A program made the position numbers and the translations under genes. From Methylobacterium terricola (GTDB taxonomy: Bacteria; Pseudomonadota; Alphaproteobacteria; Rhizobiales; Beijerinckiaceae), in NCBI RefSeq assembly GCF_006151805.1, contig NZ_VDDA01000002.1:585436-649435 (forward strand): a DNA stretch of 64,000 nucleotides. The letters run 5' to 3'. Each line of letters begins with the position of its first letter. The stretch's first letter is position 1. This document shows, piece after piece, positions 33,154-41,105 of the stretch. The notes beneath the pieces were generated by a model that was not told where the DNA came from, ran no database searches, and saw only the letters and a program-made list of their open reading frames with translations.

Positions 33154-33873
33154 ATGCGGCGTTCCCTCGCGCCCGGTGCGTCCGAGGCGGCGCGGCTGGC
33201 TTCATGGACCGAACTCGACACCGGCCCGATCCCCGGCCGCAGCGGCTGTTTGCGCCTGGTGCGGCGCGACGACGAGTTCCTGATCGCGGTCGACGGGACG
33301 GAGCTGATGGGCAGCCATCGCAGCGGCTCGGAGCGGGAGCTCGCGACGCTCGCCTGCGCGGCCTTGCGGGACCATTCGGCACCGCGGGTGCTGATCGGCG
33401 GGCTCGGCATGGGCTTCACGTTGCGGGCGGCGCTCGGCGCCCTCGGGCCGCGAGCCCGGGTCGTGGTCGCCGAGCTGGTGCCGGCGGTGGTGGCCTGGGC
33501 CCGTGGCCCGCTCGCCCACGTGTTCGGCGACTGCCTCGACGACCAGCGGGTCGAGATCCGCGAGGGCGACGTCAACCGGGTGATCCAGTCCGGGCCGGAG
33601 GCCTGGGACGCCATCCTGCTCGACGTCGACAACGGCCCGCGCGGCCTGGTCAGCCGGGGCAACGACCGGCTCTACGATGCCTGGGGCCTGAAGCGAGCCC
33701 GCTGGACCCTGCGGCCGGGCGGGGTGCTCGCCGTCTGGTCCGGCTGCCCGGACCGGAAATTCAAGGCGCGGCTGCAGCACACCGGCTTCTCGGTGGCCGA
33801 GCACCGCATCCGCGCCGAGCGCCGCGGGCGAACCCCGCACGTGGTCTGGATCGCGACGCGCCCCTCTCCGTAA
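33154..33873 (+). CDS. Spermidine synthase-like (SAM-dependent Rossmann) protein
   Basis: A 239-residue protein with the Rossmann fold of spermidine synthases and related methyltransferases: LIGGLGMGFTLRAALGALGP (glycine-rich SAM/dcSAM loop, about 83-102), VVVAELVPAVVAWARGPLAH (acidic strand-2 residue), REGDVNRVI and DAILLDVDNGPRGLVSRGN. The 50-residue N-terminal domain is shorter than in true SpeE, and the usual GGGDG motif is replaced by GGLGMG. Spermine/spermidine synthase annotation is common for such proteins but the reaction is not proven. The ATG at 33154 has only a modest ribosome site. Confidence 0.8.
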   Translation: MRRSLAPGASEAARLASWTELDTGPIPGRSGCLRLVRRDDEFLIAVDGTELMGSHRSGSERELATLACAALRDHSAPRVLIGGLGMGFTLRAALGALGPRARVVVAELVPAVVAWARGPLAHVFGDCLDDQRVEIREGDVNRVIQSGPEAWDAILLDVDNGPRGLVSRGNDRLYDAWGLKRARWTLRPGGVLAVWSGCPDRKFKARLQHTGFSVAEHRIRAERRGRTPHVVWIATRPSP

Positions 33874-33899
33874 GCCGCGCCGGTCTCAAGAGGCCGGGC

Positions 33900-34040
33900 T
33901 CAGCACGCGATGAGCAGGTGCGCCGCGATCACCAGGGTGATGGCGAGGGCGAGCGCGACGCTCAGGACGACCGGGGCGCGGCGCCCGGCATCCCCGGGCA
34001 GGCCCCTCGCGGGCATGATCTCGAACCCTGACCCAACCAT
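33900..34040 (-). CDS. Possible 46-residue single-pass membrane peptide
   Basis: A short frame with a basic N-terminal half (MPARGLPGDAGRRAP) and one strong hydrophobic helix (VVLSVALALAITLVIAAHLL). The ribosome site is poor and a later ATG (34016) is equally possible. Convergent with the spermidine-synthase-like gene. No family recognised. Confidence 0.3.
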   Translation of the reverse strand: MVGSGFEIMPARGLPGDAGRRAPVVLSVALALAITLVIAAHLLIAC

Positions 34041-34524
34041 GACGACACGACTTGCTGACGGAGAGATGATCGGCGTGTCGTAGCATATCTGGCGCATGAG
34101 GGTGCGGCAGGATGCGGCTCAGCGTCTCGAAGACTTGTCCCGGTGTCTCATCATATCGCCCGTTCCACGTCGTGGCAGCGCCTGGCGGAGGAGACGGTGC
34201 GCCCCGGCCCTGTCTTCCGGGCAGGTCGTCCGGCATGTCTTGCTGTTAGACGCTAGGGGCCGGCGGGAGCGGCAGGCCGCGCGCCGCCGGACGATCGCGG
34301 GCGCTTCTGCCGTCATCGCCTGTCTGCGCCGTCGACCGTCACTCGGGGGATGGTCGAGCCCGGCATCGAGAAAGACGTTCACCATCCCGCGTCGCGGATT
34401 GACGTTAGGACCGAATTCCCGCATCGCCCGTGCCCCAGCGGTCGCGATTCCGACGGTCGCCTCGTCGCGCCGATCCGCCCTGGTTCGGAGGGCAACCGCA
34501 CCGGGAGAGGCGGACGCTGTCACG
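34041..34524. other. Intergenic region before the AraC regulator
   Basis: These 484 bp show open frames on both strands but none with a recognisable protein or ribosome site. I see no RNA gene or terminator. The AraC promoter probably lies in the last 150 bp. Confidence 0.35.
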
Positions 34525-35550
34525 ATGTCGGGCCAGGACACGACCGATTTCAGGCTCGAGCGGCTCGCGGCGGAGCAGCGTTTCGCCCTCTGGCACGACC
34601 TGGTGCAGCCGCTGTTCCGGGTCAGCCTCGAGGAGGATTCCGCGGCGGGTTTCCGGGCCGAGATGCGGGCGGTCCCGGTTTCCGACGCCCTTCTCACGAC
34701 CTGCACCTCGCAGGCCCAGGTCTTCGAGCGCAGCATGGCCGACGTCCGCAGTTCCGGCTGGGACCACGTCGTGATCCAGCATTACGTCGACGGGGGCTTC
34801 ACGGGCCTGTGCGGCGACCGGAGCGTGACGGTAGAGGCGGGCGACGTGAACGTCCTCGACCTCAACCGCACCCTGCGCACCCGGGCTACGGACTTCGCCA
34901 ACCTGACCCTGATCCTGCCGCGCGACCGGCTGCCGCTGGCGGCCTCCTACGACCTGCACGGGCGGGCGATCGGGCGGGGCAGTGCAATCGCGGCGGTGAT
35001 CGGCAGCCACCTGCGCAGCCTGGCCGAGCACGCCCCCGCCCTGTCACCGATCGAGGCGAGCACCGCCCTCGAGGCCCTATGCCTGATGCTCTCGGGCAGC
35101 GACCTGCGGGAGGCCGATCCGCTGGTCCGCGCGGCCGCCAATGCCAGCGTGCACGAGCGGGTCTGCGCCTATATCGACCGGCACCTCGACGACCCGAGCC
35201 TCAACCCCGGCACCATCGCGGCGGCCTGCCGGGTGTCGCGGGCGAGCCTCTACCGGCTGTTCGGCTTCGAGGGCGGCGTCATGGCCTACCTCGCCGGGCG
35301 CCGGCTCGACCGGGCCTTCGCGACGCTGAGCCGGACGGATGGCGGCCGCAGCAGCATCGCGCAGGTGGCGTATCGCACCGGCTTCTCCAGCGAGACGCAT
35401 TTCAGCCGCTCGTTCCGGACCCGCTTCGCGATGTCGCCGCGGGAGGCCCGCCGCCTCGCCCGCGAGGGGGTGCACCCGCCCGGTCCGGCACCCGGCCTCG
35501 GCCCTCAGGACTGGGTGCGGACGATGCGGCGGCTTCGCGAGGTGCTGTAG
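34525..35550 (+). CDS. AraC-family transcriptional regulator
   Basis: A 341-residue regulator. The N-terminal domain (about 1-215) matches the AraC-binding-like domain of the NphR/FeaR-type group (FALWHDLVQPLFRVSLEEDS, VIQHYVDGGFTGLCGDRSVT, VNVLDLNRTLRTRATDFANL). The C-terminal double helix-turn-helix (about 217-315) includes HLDDPSLNPGTIAAACRVSR, ASLYRLFGFEGGVMAYLAGR and the second helix pair SIAQVAYRTGFSSETHFSRS, FRTRFAMSPREARR. The ATG at 34525 gives the expected length. No likely target operon is adjacent; the genes downstream are on the opposite strand. Confidence 0.92.
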   Translation: MSGQDTTDFRLERLAAEQRFALWHDLVQPLFRVSLEEDSAAGFRAEMRAVPVSDALLTTCTSQAQVFERSMADVRSSGWDHVVIQHYVDGGFTGLCGDRSVTVEAGDVNVLDLNRTLRTRATDFANLTLILPRDRLPLAASYDLHGRAIGRGSAIAAVIGSHLRSLAEHAPALSPIEASTALEALCLMLSGSDLREADPLVRAAANASVHERVCAYIDRHLDDPSLNPGTIAAACRVSRASLYRLFGFEGGVMAYLAGRRLDRAFATLSRTDGGRSSIAQVAYRTGFSSETHFSRSFRTRFAMSPREARRLAREGVHPPGPAPGLGPQDWVRTMRRLREVL

Positions 35551-35577
35551 GCCACGCGTCCCCCGTGAACCCACCCC

Positions 35578-35919
35578 TCAGGGCAGCGCGCCGATCCGCT
35601 CCTTGGCGCGGGTCATGGTGTCCTCGCAGGCGCGCTCGTTGCCGGCGCGGTCCTGCTCCCGGGCCTTGGCGATGAGGTCTCGCGCCTCGGCGATCCGGCC
35701 CGGATTCGGGACCGTCGCAGGGTCGCTCGGCTTGCCCGCGGGCGGCGCATCCAAGGCCTTGGGCGAGCCCTGCGTCGTCGGCGTGCTGCCGGTCACCGCC
35801 GCGGCACCCGGGCTCTCGAGCCGGCGCTCGATCGTGGCGATCTGCTCCGCGCACGGCGTCGCGGCGGCAGCGGTGGCGAGCGGGATCAAGATCGATGCCC
35901 CGATCAGCGTGGCCCGCAT
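35578..35919 (-). CDS. Small exported protein, unknown
   Basis: A 113-residue protein with a signal peptide (about 1-19, MRATLIGASILIPLATAAAA), a CAEQIATIERRLESPG helix, a Pro/Ala-rich linker and a C-terminal helix (ARDLIAKAREQDRAGNERAC) ending near ERIGALP. Two cysteines, one in each helical part, could form a disulphide. The AGGAGG ribosome site upstream of 35919 is excellent. This looks like a periplasmic helical protein; I do not recognise a named family. Confidence 0.65.
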   Translation of the reverse strand: MRATLIGASILIPLATAAAATPCAEQIATIERRLESPGAAAVTGSTPTTQGSPKALDAPPAGKPSDPATVPNPGRIAEARDLIAKAREQDRAGNERACEDTMTRAKERIGALP

Positions 35920-36046
35920 GGCGGTCTCCTCCTGCTTGAAGGCCGCCTCGTGCGGGCGGCAGCAGGAAACTGTCCGCCGGGGCGCCGGTTCGCCGACCCG
36001 GCTGCGGCGTCGATGTCGCATGCGGGCGGCGCGGCGGCCGCCGCTC

Positions 36047-36346
36047 TCAGTTCCGGTCGCCGCGGGCCGCCTCCTGGACCAGGCGCAGCACCTCGCGGCG
36101 GGTGTCGGGATCGGTGATCCGGTTGAAGGCCCGCAGCAGCTCGAGCGCCTGGCTTTCGGTCTCCATGCTTCCCGGCATCATGTCCGGCCCCCCCGGCGCG
36201 GCGGGATCGGCCGCGGGATCGATCACCACCCCGAGCAGGGTCTCGATCTCACGCAGGCGGCGCGCCGAGAGGCTGACGCCGGACACGGCGGCGCCGCCGC
36301 GGGAGGATCGCGGCGACTTGCCGGGATCGAACACGCCATCGGTCAT
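36047..36346 (-). CDS. Hypothetical protein
   Basis: A 99-residue cytosolic protein. The N-terminal third is Gly/Ser/Arg-rich; SLSARRLREIETLLGVVIDP and ALELLRAFNRITDPDTRREV are amphipathic helices. A GGGAGGGG ribosome site precedes the ATG at 36346. The C-terminal helix with ITDPDTRREVLRLVQEAA resembles short helix-turn-helix-associated proteins, but not closely enough to name. Upstream (36347-36717) I see nothing except the MFS promoter region. Confidence 0.6.
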   Translation of the reverse strand: MTDGVFDPGKSPRSSRGGAAVSGVSLSARRLREIETLLGVVIDPAADPAAPGGPDMMPGSMETESQALELLRAFNRITDPDTRREVLRLVQEAARGDRN

Positions 36347-36717
36347 ACGCCCCTCCCGTTCCTCGCGCATCTTCCGACGAAGTGGATCCCCGATCGTCGC
36401 AGAAAACGCGGAATAATCAACGATTTAGAGCACCACGCGAGCGTGCCGGGTCAGGCGGCGCCCGAGAGCCCCGTCGCGCGGGGACGCACCGGGATTCGCA
36501 CCCCGGGCCAGCCCGCGCTCGATAGAACACAGATTGTTGTCTCAGTCATTCGCAGACAAACAAGAACGAACGGATTACCCCGTTCGACACGATCCGGATC
36601 CGCCGAGCGGCGCCGACGGCAAGGCCCAGCCATTCCCGACCGGCATGTCTCCTGCAGGCGGCGGCGTCTTACACAGGACGGGCCCCGCTCCGGGGCGCCT
36701 CGATCCTTCCAGCGATT

Positions 36718-37941
36718 GTGAGCGGACCAGACGCGATGACGATTCCACGAGAGCCGTCCGCCGGAGAATCGTCTATCCGAGAAGCGCCCATGCAAGCGTC
36801 GCTGCCGCTCCTCGTCGCGGTGACGATGACCGGGACGGTGGCCCTGCACATCTTCGTGCCGGCGCTCGCCGATGCGGCGGCCGATCTCGGCACGACGCCG
36901 GTCGCCGCGCAGCTGACGATTACCCTCTACCTGGTCGGCCTCGCCTGCGGGCAGCTGGTCTACGGGCCGCTCTCGGACCGGTTCGGCCGGCGCCCGGTGC
37001 TGATCGCCGGCCTGTCGCTGTATCTCGCGGGCCTGCTGCTCGCGATTCCCGCCACGTCGATCGAGGTGCTGATCGTCGCCCGGGTGCTGCAATCGCTCGG
37101 GGCCTGCGGCTCCCTGGTCCTCGGCCGGGCGATGGTGCGCGACGTCTCGACCGCCACCGACGCCGCCCGCAAGATCGCGATCCTCACGATGGCGATGACG
37201 CTGACCCCGGCGCTCGCGCCGGCGATCGGCGGCCTCGTCAACGGCGCCTTCGGCTGGCGGGCGGTGTTCGTGGTGCTGGCGGTCCTGGTGGCGGGGCTCG
37301 GGGCGCTGGTGGTGACGACCCTGCCGGAGACCAACCGGCGGCCGGTCGCGCTTCCCGGGATCGCTGCGGTGGCGGGGGCCTATCTGCGGCTGCTGCGCCA
37401 TCCCGCGTACCGGGCCTACGTCACCGCCGGGGCCTGCGCCGGCACCAGCCTCTACGCTTTCCTGGCGGTGGCGCCGTTCCTCCTCGTCGACCGGCTCGGC
37501 CGCTCGTCGCAGGAGGTCGGGCTCGATTGCCTGATCGTGGTGGCCGGGATGGTAGCCGGCTCGGCGATCGCCGGGCGCCTCGCCGGCCGGGTGCCGATCC
37601 GGCGCGCCGCGAAGGCCGGCAACGGCCTCTGCCTCCTCGCCGCCCTGGCGTTGCTCGCGGTCGACCGCAGCGGATCGCTCAGCCTCCCGACGCTGCTCGC
37701 GCCGCTGGTGCTCTACGCCGTCGGCATCGGCCTCCTCGGGCCGAACGCCGTAGCCGGCCTGATGAACGTCGATCCGCATTCCGCCGGCTCGGCCTCGAGC
37801 CTCTACGGCTTCATGCAGATGGCGCTCGGCGCCCTGTTCACCCTGGCGGTCGCCACCTGGCACGACGGCTCGGCGACCCCGGTGGCGGTGACGCTGCTCG
37901 CGGCGTCGGGGATCGCCGCGCTCGCGCTGCGGCGGGTCTGA
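36718..37941 (+). CDS. MFS multidrug transporter, Bcr/CflA type
   Basis: A 407-residue inner-membrane H+-antiporter with 12 helices. Bcr/CflA features are the motif-A-like loop YGPLSDRFGRRPVLIAGLSL (about 81-100), the N-terminal LHIFVPALADAAADLGTTPV and QLTITLYLVGLACGQL, and GRAMVRDVSTATDAARKIAI (about 139-158). It begins at GTG 36718; ATGs at 36736 and 36790 are alternatives, the latter placing the start just before helix 1. Substrate not predictable. It is followed by the region with two CtrA boxes. Confidence 0.9.
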   Translation: MSGPDAMTIPREPSAGESSIREAPMQASLPLLVAVTMTGTVALHIFVPALADAAADLGTTPVAAQLTITLYLVGLACGQLVYGPLSDRFGRRPVLIAGLSLYLAGLLLAIPATSIEVLIVARVLQSLGACGSLVLGRAMVRDVSTATDAARKIAILTMAMTLTPALAPAIGGLVNGAFGWRAVFVVLAVLVAGLGALVVTTLPETNRRPVALPGIAAVAGAYLRLLRHPAYRAYVTAGACAGTSLYAFLAVAPFLLVDRLGRSSQEVGLDCLIVVAGMVAGSAIAGRLAGRVPIRRAAKAGNGLCLLAALALLAVDRSGSLSLPTLLAPLVLYAVGIGLLGPNAVAGLMNVDPHSAGSASSLYGFMQMALGALFTLAVATWHDGSATPVAVTLLAASGIAALALRRV

Positions 37942-37982
37942 CCCGCCGCAGGCCCGGCCCAGCGGGACCCTGTGAACACACG

Positions 37983-37998
37983 TTAACCTTTTCTTAAC
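37983..37998 (+). promoter_or_regulatory. CtrA box 1 (perfect TTAA-N7-TTAAC)
   Basis: TTAA at 37983-37986, seven bases, TTAAC at 37994-37998: an exact match to the CtrA consensus, 75 bp upstream of the cysteine-peptidase ATG. It lies in an AT-rich island of an otherwise very GC-rich window. Confidence 0.65.
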
Positions 37999-38038
37999 TC
38001 GGCCGTTGCCCCGGCGGAGCCGGCGTGCGACCAACTCG

Positions 38039-38054
38039 TTAACGAGAGCTTAAC
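38039..38054 (+). promoter_or_regulatory. CtrA box 2 (perfect TTAA-N7-TTAAC)
   Basis: A second exact TTAA-N7-TTAAC at 38039-38054, 56 bp downstream of box 1 and 19 bp before the ATG. If box 1 sits at -35, box 2 would overlap the transcript start or leader, so the pair may combine activation and repression. Confidence 0.6.
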
Positions 38055-38073
38055 GGTTGCGGGTGCGGGTCGG

Positions 38074-38733
38074 ATGCGTATCGCGGGTCGCCGGAATGGA
38101 ATCGGAATCGTCGCGCAATCGACGGCCCTTGCCGCGGTCGTCGCCGCCGCGCTCCTCACCTCGGTGAGCGGCGCCGGCAGCCAGACCCTCGCAGGGCTTC
38201 CCGCGGTCACCATGCCGGCCACGTCGGTCGGCGAGGCCCGGCCGGTCCCGGCCTGGACCGAGTTCTGCGCCCGCTACGCCCAGGAATGCGCCGTCGATCC
38301 GAGCGAGCCGGCCCAGGTGACGCTGACTCCGAAGCTGTGGCAGACGGTCACCGGCATCAACCGCCAGGTCAACACCTCGCTGCGCGCCGTCACCGACATG
38401 GAGCATTGGGGCGTGCCGGACCGCTGGGACCTCGCCGAGGACGGCTCGGGCGATTGCGAGGATTTCCAGCTCCTCAAGCGCAAGCTGCTCGCCCAGGCCG
38501 GGCTGCCGCGGCGCGCGATGCGGATGACGGTGGTCATCGACGAGAAGGGCGAGGGCCACGCCGTGCTGATGCTGCGCACCGACCGGGGCGACCTCGTCCT
38601 CGACAACAAGACCAGCGCGGTGCTGCCCTGGCACAAGACCGGGTACACCTACATCAAGCGCGAGGCGGACGAGGCCGTCCGCTGGGTCTCCCTCGGCCGG
38701 GCGGTGTCGCCGGTCGTCACTGCGAATCGCTGA
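38074..38733 (+). CDS. Transglutaminase-like cysteine peptidase (BTLCP family)
   Basis: A 219-residue exported protein of the bacterial transglutaminase-like cysteine proteinase (DUF920) family, relatives of the LapG periplasmic protease. A signal peptide covers about 1-37. The catalytic triad is visible as Cys128 in GSGDCEDF, His162 in GHAVLML and Asp177 in LVLDNKT. Conserved LTPKLWQTVTGINRQVN precedes the Cys. In LapG systems the enzyme releases a surface adhesin and is controlled by a c-di-GMP receptor; neither a LapD-like gene nor an adhesin is in this window. Two perfect CtrA boxes precede it. Its 3' end overlaps a convergent gene by 17 bp. Confidence 0.92.
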   Translation: MRIAGRRNGIGIVAQSTALAAVVAAALLTSVSGAGSQTLAGLPAVTMPATSVGEARPVPAWTEFCARYAQECAVDPSEPAQVTLTPKLWQTVTGINRQVNTSLRAVTDMEHWGVPDRWDLAEDGSGDCEDFQLLKRKLLAQAGLPRRAMRMTVVIDEKGEGHAVLMLRTDRGDLVLDNKTSAVLPWHKTGYTYIKREADEAVRWVSLGRAVSPVVTANR

Positions 38734-38998
38734 GGTCGGCGCCGTAGCGCGCGTTCAGCGAGTCGCTGGCCAGCTCGGCGCTGCCATTCGTCCACGGCAT
38801 CGCCAGGACGACCCGGACGCCCGGCGCCGGCGCCGGGGCGGCGGGCCGTGCCAGCCGCGTGGCGATCGGCACCGGGTCGAGCGCCGGGCGCAACGGCACC
38901 GCCGCCGCCTCCTGGCCTCCCCGGCTCAACAGCACAGCCACGCCAGCCCCCGTGATGAACGCGGCCTGGAGCCCCAGCCGCCGTACAGTCCGAACCAT
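38717..38998 (-). CDS. Small hypothetical exported protein
   Basis: A 93-residue protein with an N-terminal hydrophobic segment (about 9-25, LQAAFITGAGVAVLLSRG) after a basic start, then an Ala/Pro-rich spacer and a C-terminal part VRVVLAMPWTNGSAELASDS. Start at ATG 38998; a GTG at 39007 is possible. It overlaps the end of the cysteine-peptidase gene tail to tail by 17 bp. No family recognised. Confidence 0.5.
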   Translation of the reverse strand: MVRTVRRLGLQAAFITGAGVAVLLSRGGQEAAAVPLRPALDPVPIATRLARPAAPAPAPGVRVVLAMPWTNGSAELASDSLNARYGADLSDSQ

Positions 38999-39286
38999 GT
39001 GAAGCACTCGCCTGTCAGGCGGCGGCCGTGTTCTTGCGTCCGTCGCTCGCCTGGGACCATCATCGGCCGGCGTCGCTTAACGGGCTATCGTCATCGCGCC
39101 CGCTGCTCTCATCGCGGATCGACGAGTTTCCGCGATGCTGAACGGAGGTTTTACACTGTCCTTCATCATCCCATAACCTTGACGGAGCGCGAACGCGGCC
39201 CCTCCTCCGGAGCGTGGGTGGGAAGGGGAGGCGCACCGCGCTATATTCCGCCGATGAGCATGCGGGTCGAGCCGGAGGTGGTGCGG

Positions 39287-40651
39287 ATGGGATGGCCGAC
39301 GGAACGGACGCTGTCGCGCCTCCTCGCCGCGGGGCTGGCGGCGGTCCTGCTGGCGCCGGGGGCGGCGCAGGCGCAGTACTATGACGGCTCCGGCTATCGC
39401 CGCGCCCCCGCCTACCGTCCCGCCCCCGCACCCGAGGCGCAGCGGCAATTCTACTGGCCGTGGGAGGACCGCCCCGCGGCCCAGCCCGTGCCGCAGGATT
39501 ACGGCCAGCCCAGCCCCCGCGGCGCCTACCGCACCCCTCGCCCGCGGCGAGAGCGGGAGCGCGAGCGGGAGCGGGAGGTGGTGCACAGCCGCGAAGGCCG
39601 CTCGGTGCAGCGTCCGAAGCCGCGCCCGGCGCCTGTCGTGGCACGCCCCGCCGCCCCGAAGCCGAAGACCGACCCGCAGACACAGATCGCGGTCTTCGGT
39701 GATTCCCTCGCCGACCTTCTCGGCCAAGGCCTCGACACCGTGTACGAGGCAAATCCGGACGTCGTGGTGATCCGCCGCGCCAAGGGCGACAGCGGCCTCG
39801 TGCGCAAGGACGTGGTCGACTGGCCGAAGTCGGCGGAGGATTATCTCAAGTCGAACCCGAAGGTGACATTCGCGGTCGTGATGGTCGGCGCCAACGACCG
39901 CCAGCCCCTGCGCGACGGCGACCAGACCCTCGACCCGCTGAGCGAGCGCTGGCGCGCCATCTACCGCGACCGGGTCGATGCCCTCCTGAAGGTCTTCACC
40001 GACCGCAAGGTACCGGTGATCTGGGTCGGCGAGCCGCCGATGAAGAGCGAGAGTTTGTCGGCCGACATCACATCGCTCAACGAGATCGCCCGCGACCGGG
40101 TGCAGCGCGCAGGCGGGGTCTATGTCGACATCTGGCCGGCCTTCGTCGACGAGAACAACCGCTACGCCGCGAGCGGGCCGGACCTCGAGGGGCAGCAGGC
40201 GAAGCTGCGCACCGCCGACGGCGTCCATTTCACCCAGGCCGGCGCCCGCAAGGCGGCGCATTTCGCCGATGTCGAGATCAAGCGGCTGATCGAGGCGAAG
40301 GGTGGCACCCCGTCCCTGCCGGACGCGGTCTCCACCCTCACCCCGGAAGCCGCGCCGCCGGCCGCGGGCGGCGGGAAGCTCGACGACGACGCGGCGATCG
40401 ACCGGCTCATCACCGCGATGCTGCCGAGCCTGCCGGAGCCGCCGGGCATTCCGGCCCTGCCGGTGAAGCCCGCCGCCGGCCCGGTCCTGCCGCTGACCCG
40501 CAACGAGGTCGCCCCCAACGGCACCCTCGTCACCGGGCGGCCCCGGGTCGAGGGCGATGCCGGCTACACCCTGGAGCGCAGCCTCACCCGCGGCGTAGCA
40601 CCCCCGCCCCAGCCCGGCCGGGCCGACGATTTCCGCTGGCCGCGAGGGTGA
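39287..40651 (+). CDS. SGNH-hydrolase protein, DUF459 family
   Basis: A 454-residue exported esterase-like protein. A signal peptide (about 1-30, ending AAQAQ) is followed by a Tyr/Pro/Arg-rich region with an RERERERER repeat (about 88-97). The SGNH core starts near 133: block I AVFGDSLADLLGQGL (Ser140), block III VVMVGANDRQP, block V TADGVHFTQAG with the catalytic Asp-x-x-His. The C-terminal 90 residues are Pro/Ala-rich. DUF459 proteins are probably periplasmic glycan O-acetyl esterases or transferases. An excellent GGAGGT site 7 bp upstream fixes the start at 39287 rather than the upstream ATGs at 39254 and 39260. Confidence 0.88.
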   Translation: MGWPTERTLSRLLAAGLAAVLLAPGAAQAQYYDGSGYRRAPAYRPAPAPEAQRQFYWPWEDRPAAQPVPQDYGQPSPRGAYRTPRPRREREREREREVVHSREGRSVQRPKPRPAPVVARPAAPKPKTDPQTQIAVFGDSLADLLGQGLDTVYEANPDVVVIRRAKGDSGLVRKDVVDWPKSAEDYLKSNPKVTFAVVMVGANDRQPLRDGDQTLDPLSERWRAIYRDRVDALLKVFTDRKVPVIWVGEPPMKSESLSADITSLNEIARDRVQRAGGVYVDIWPAFVDENNRYAASGPDLEGQQAKLRTADGVHFTQAGARKAAHFADVEIKRLIEAKGGTPSLPDAVSTLTPEAAPPAAGGGKLDDDAAIDRLITAMLPSLPEPPGIPALPVKPAAGPVLPLTRNEVAPNGTLVTGRPRVEGDAGYTLERSLTRGVAPPPQPGRADDFRWPRG

Positions 40652-40790
40652 GCTGTCGCCGCGCCTGACCGGCCATCCCATCGATCGCAGCGTCGAACAA
40701 TGCCAGGCCGACCGACGTGAGGGTGCCGGAGGTCTCGTTGTCGGGAAGGAGCATCATACGGCGGGCCGGCGCGATCGTTTCGTCATTCAT
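40584..40790 (-). CDS. Possible small hypothetical protein
   Basis: A 68-residue frame starting MNDETIAPARRMMLLPDNET, with a GGAAGGGGG ribosome site and a helix (VGLALFDAAIDGMAGQARRQ). The last 22 codons overlap the SGNH gene tail to tail. Only the ribosome site and a plausible helical pattern support it. The rest of the gap to the TonB receptor (40791-41105) holds nothing I can recognise. Confidence 0.35.
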   Translation of the reverse strand: MNDETIAPARRMMLLPDNETSGTLTSVGLALFDAAIDGMAGQARRQLTLAASGNRRPGRAGAGVLRRG

Positions 40791-41105
40791 GGCCGCCCCC
40801 TTCCCGCAGCCGAACACGACCGCCTGGCCCGGCTCGCCCGGCACCGTGGCGATGATCGGGGCGCCGAGTCCGGGCTTGGCCTGCGTCGTCAACGCATCCT
40901 TGACGGAGACCATGTCGATGCCGGCCGGACATCTTGCCCACCATGCCCGTATCGCCGAGGAGATCGCTCTCGCAGGTCGACACCGGCCCCGGGAACCGGC
41001 AAACGGCGCCGAGGAGGTCGGGGCTGCGGATGTTCGACGGCGGCCGCAGCTCCCGGAAGCATTACGAGGAGGAACGATCCGAGGAAGAGGCGGTGGAGTC
41101 CCGGC

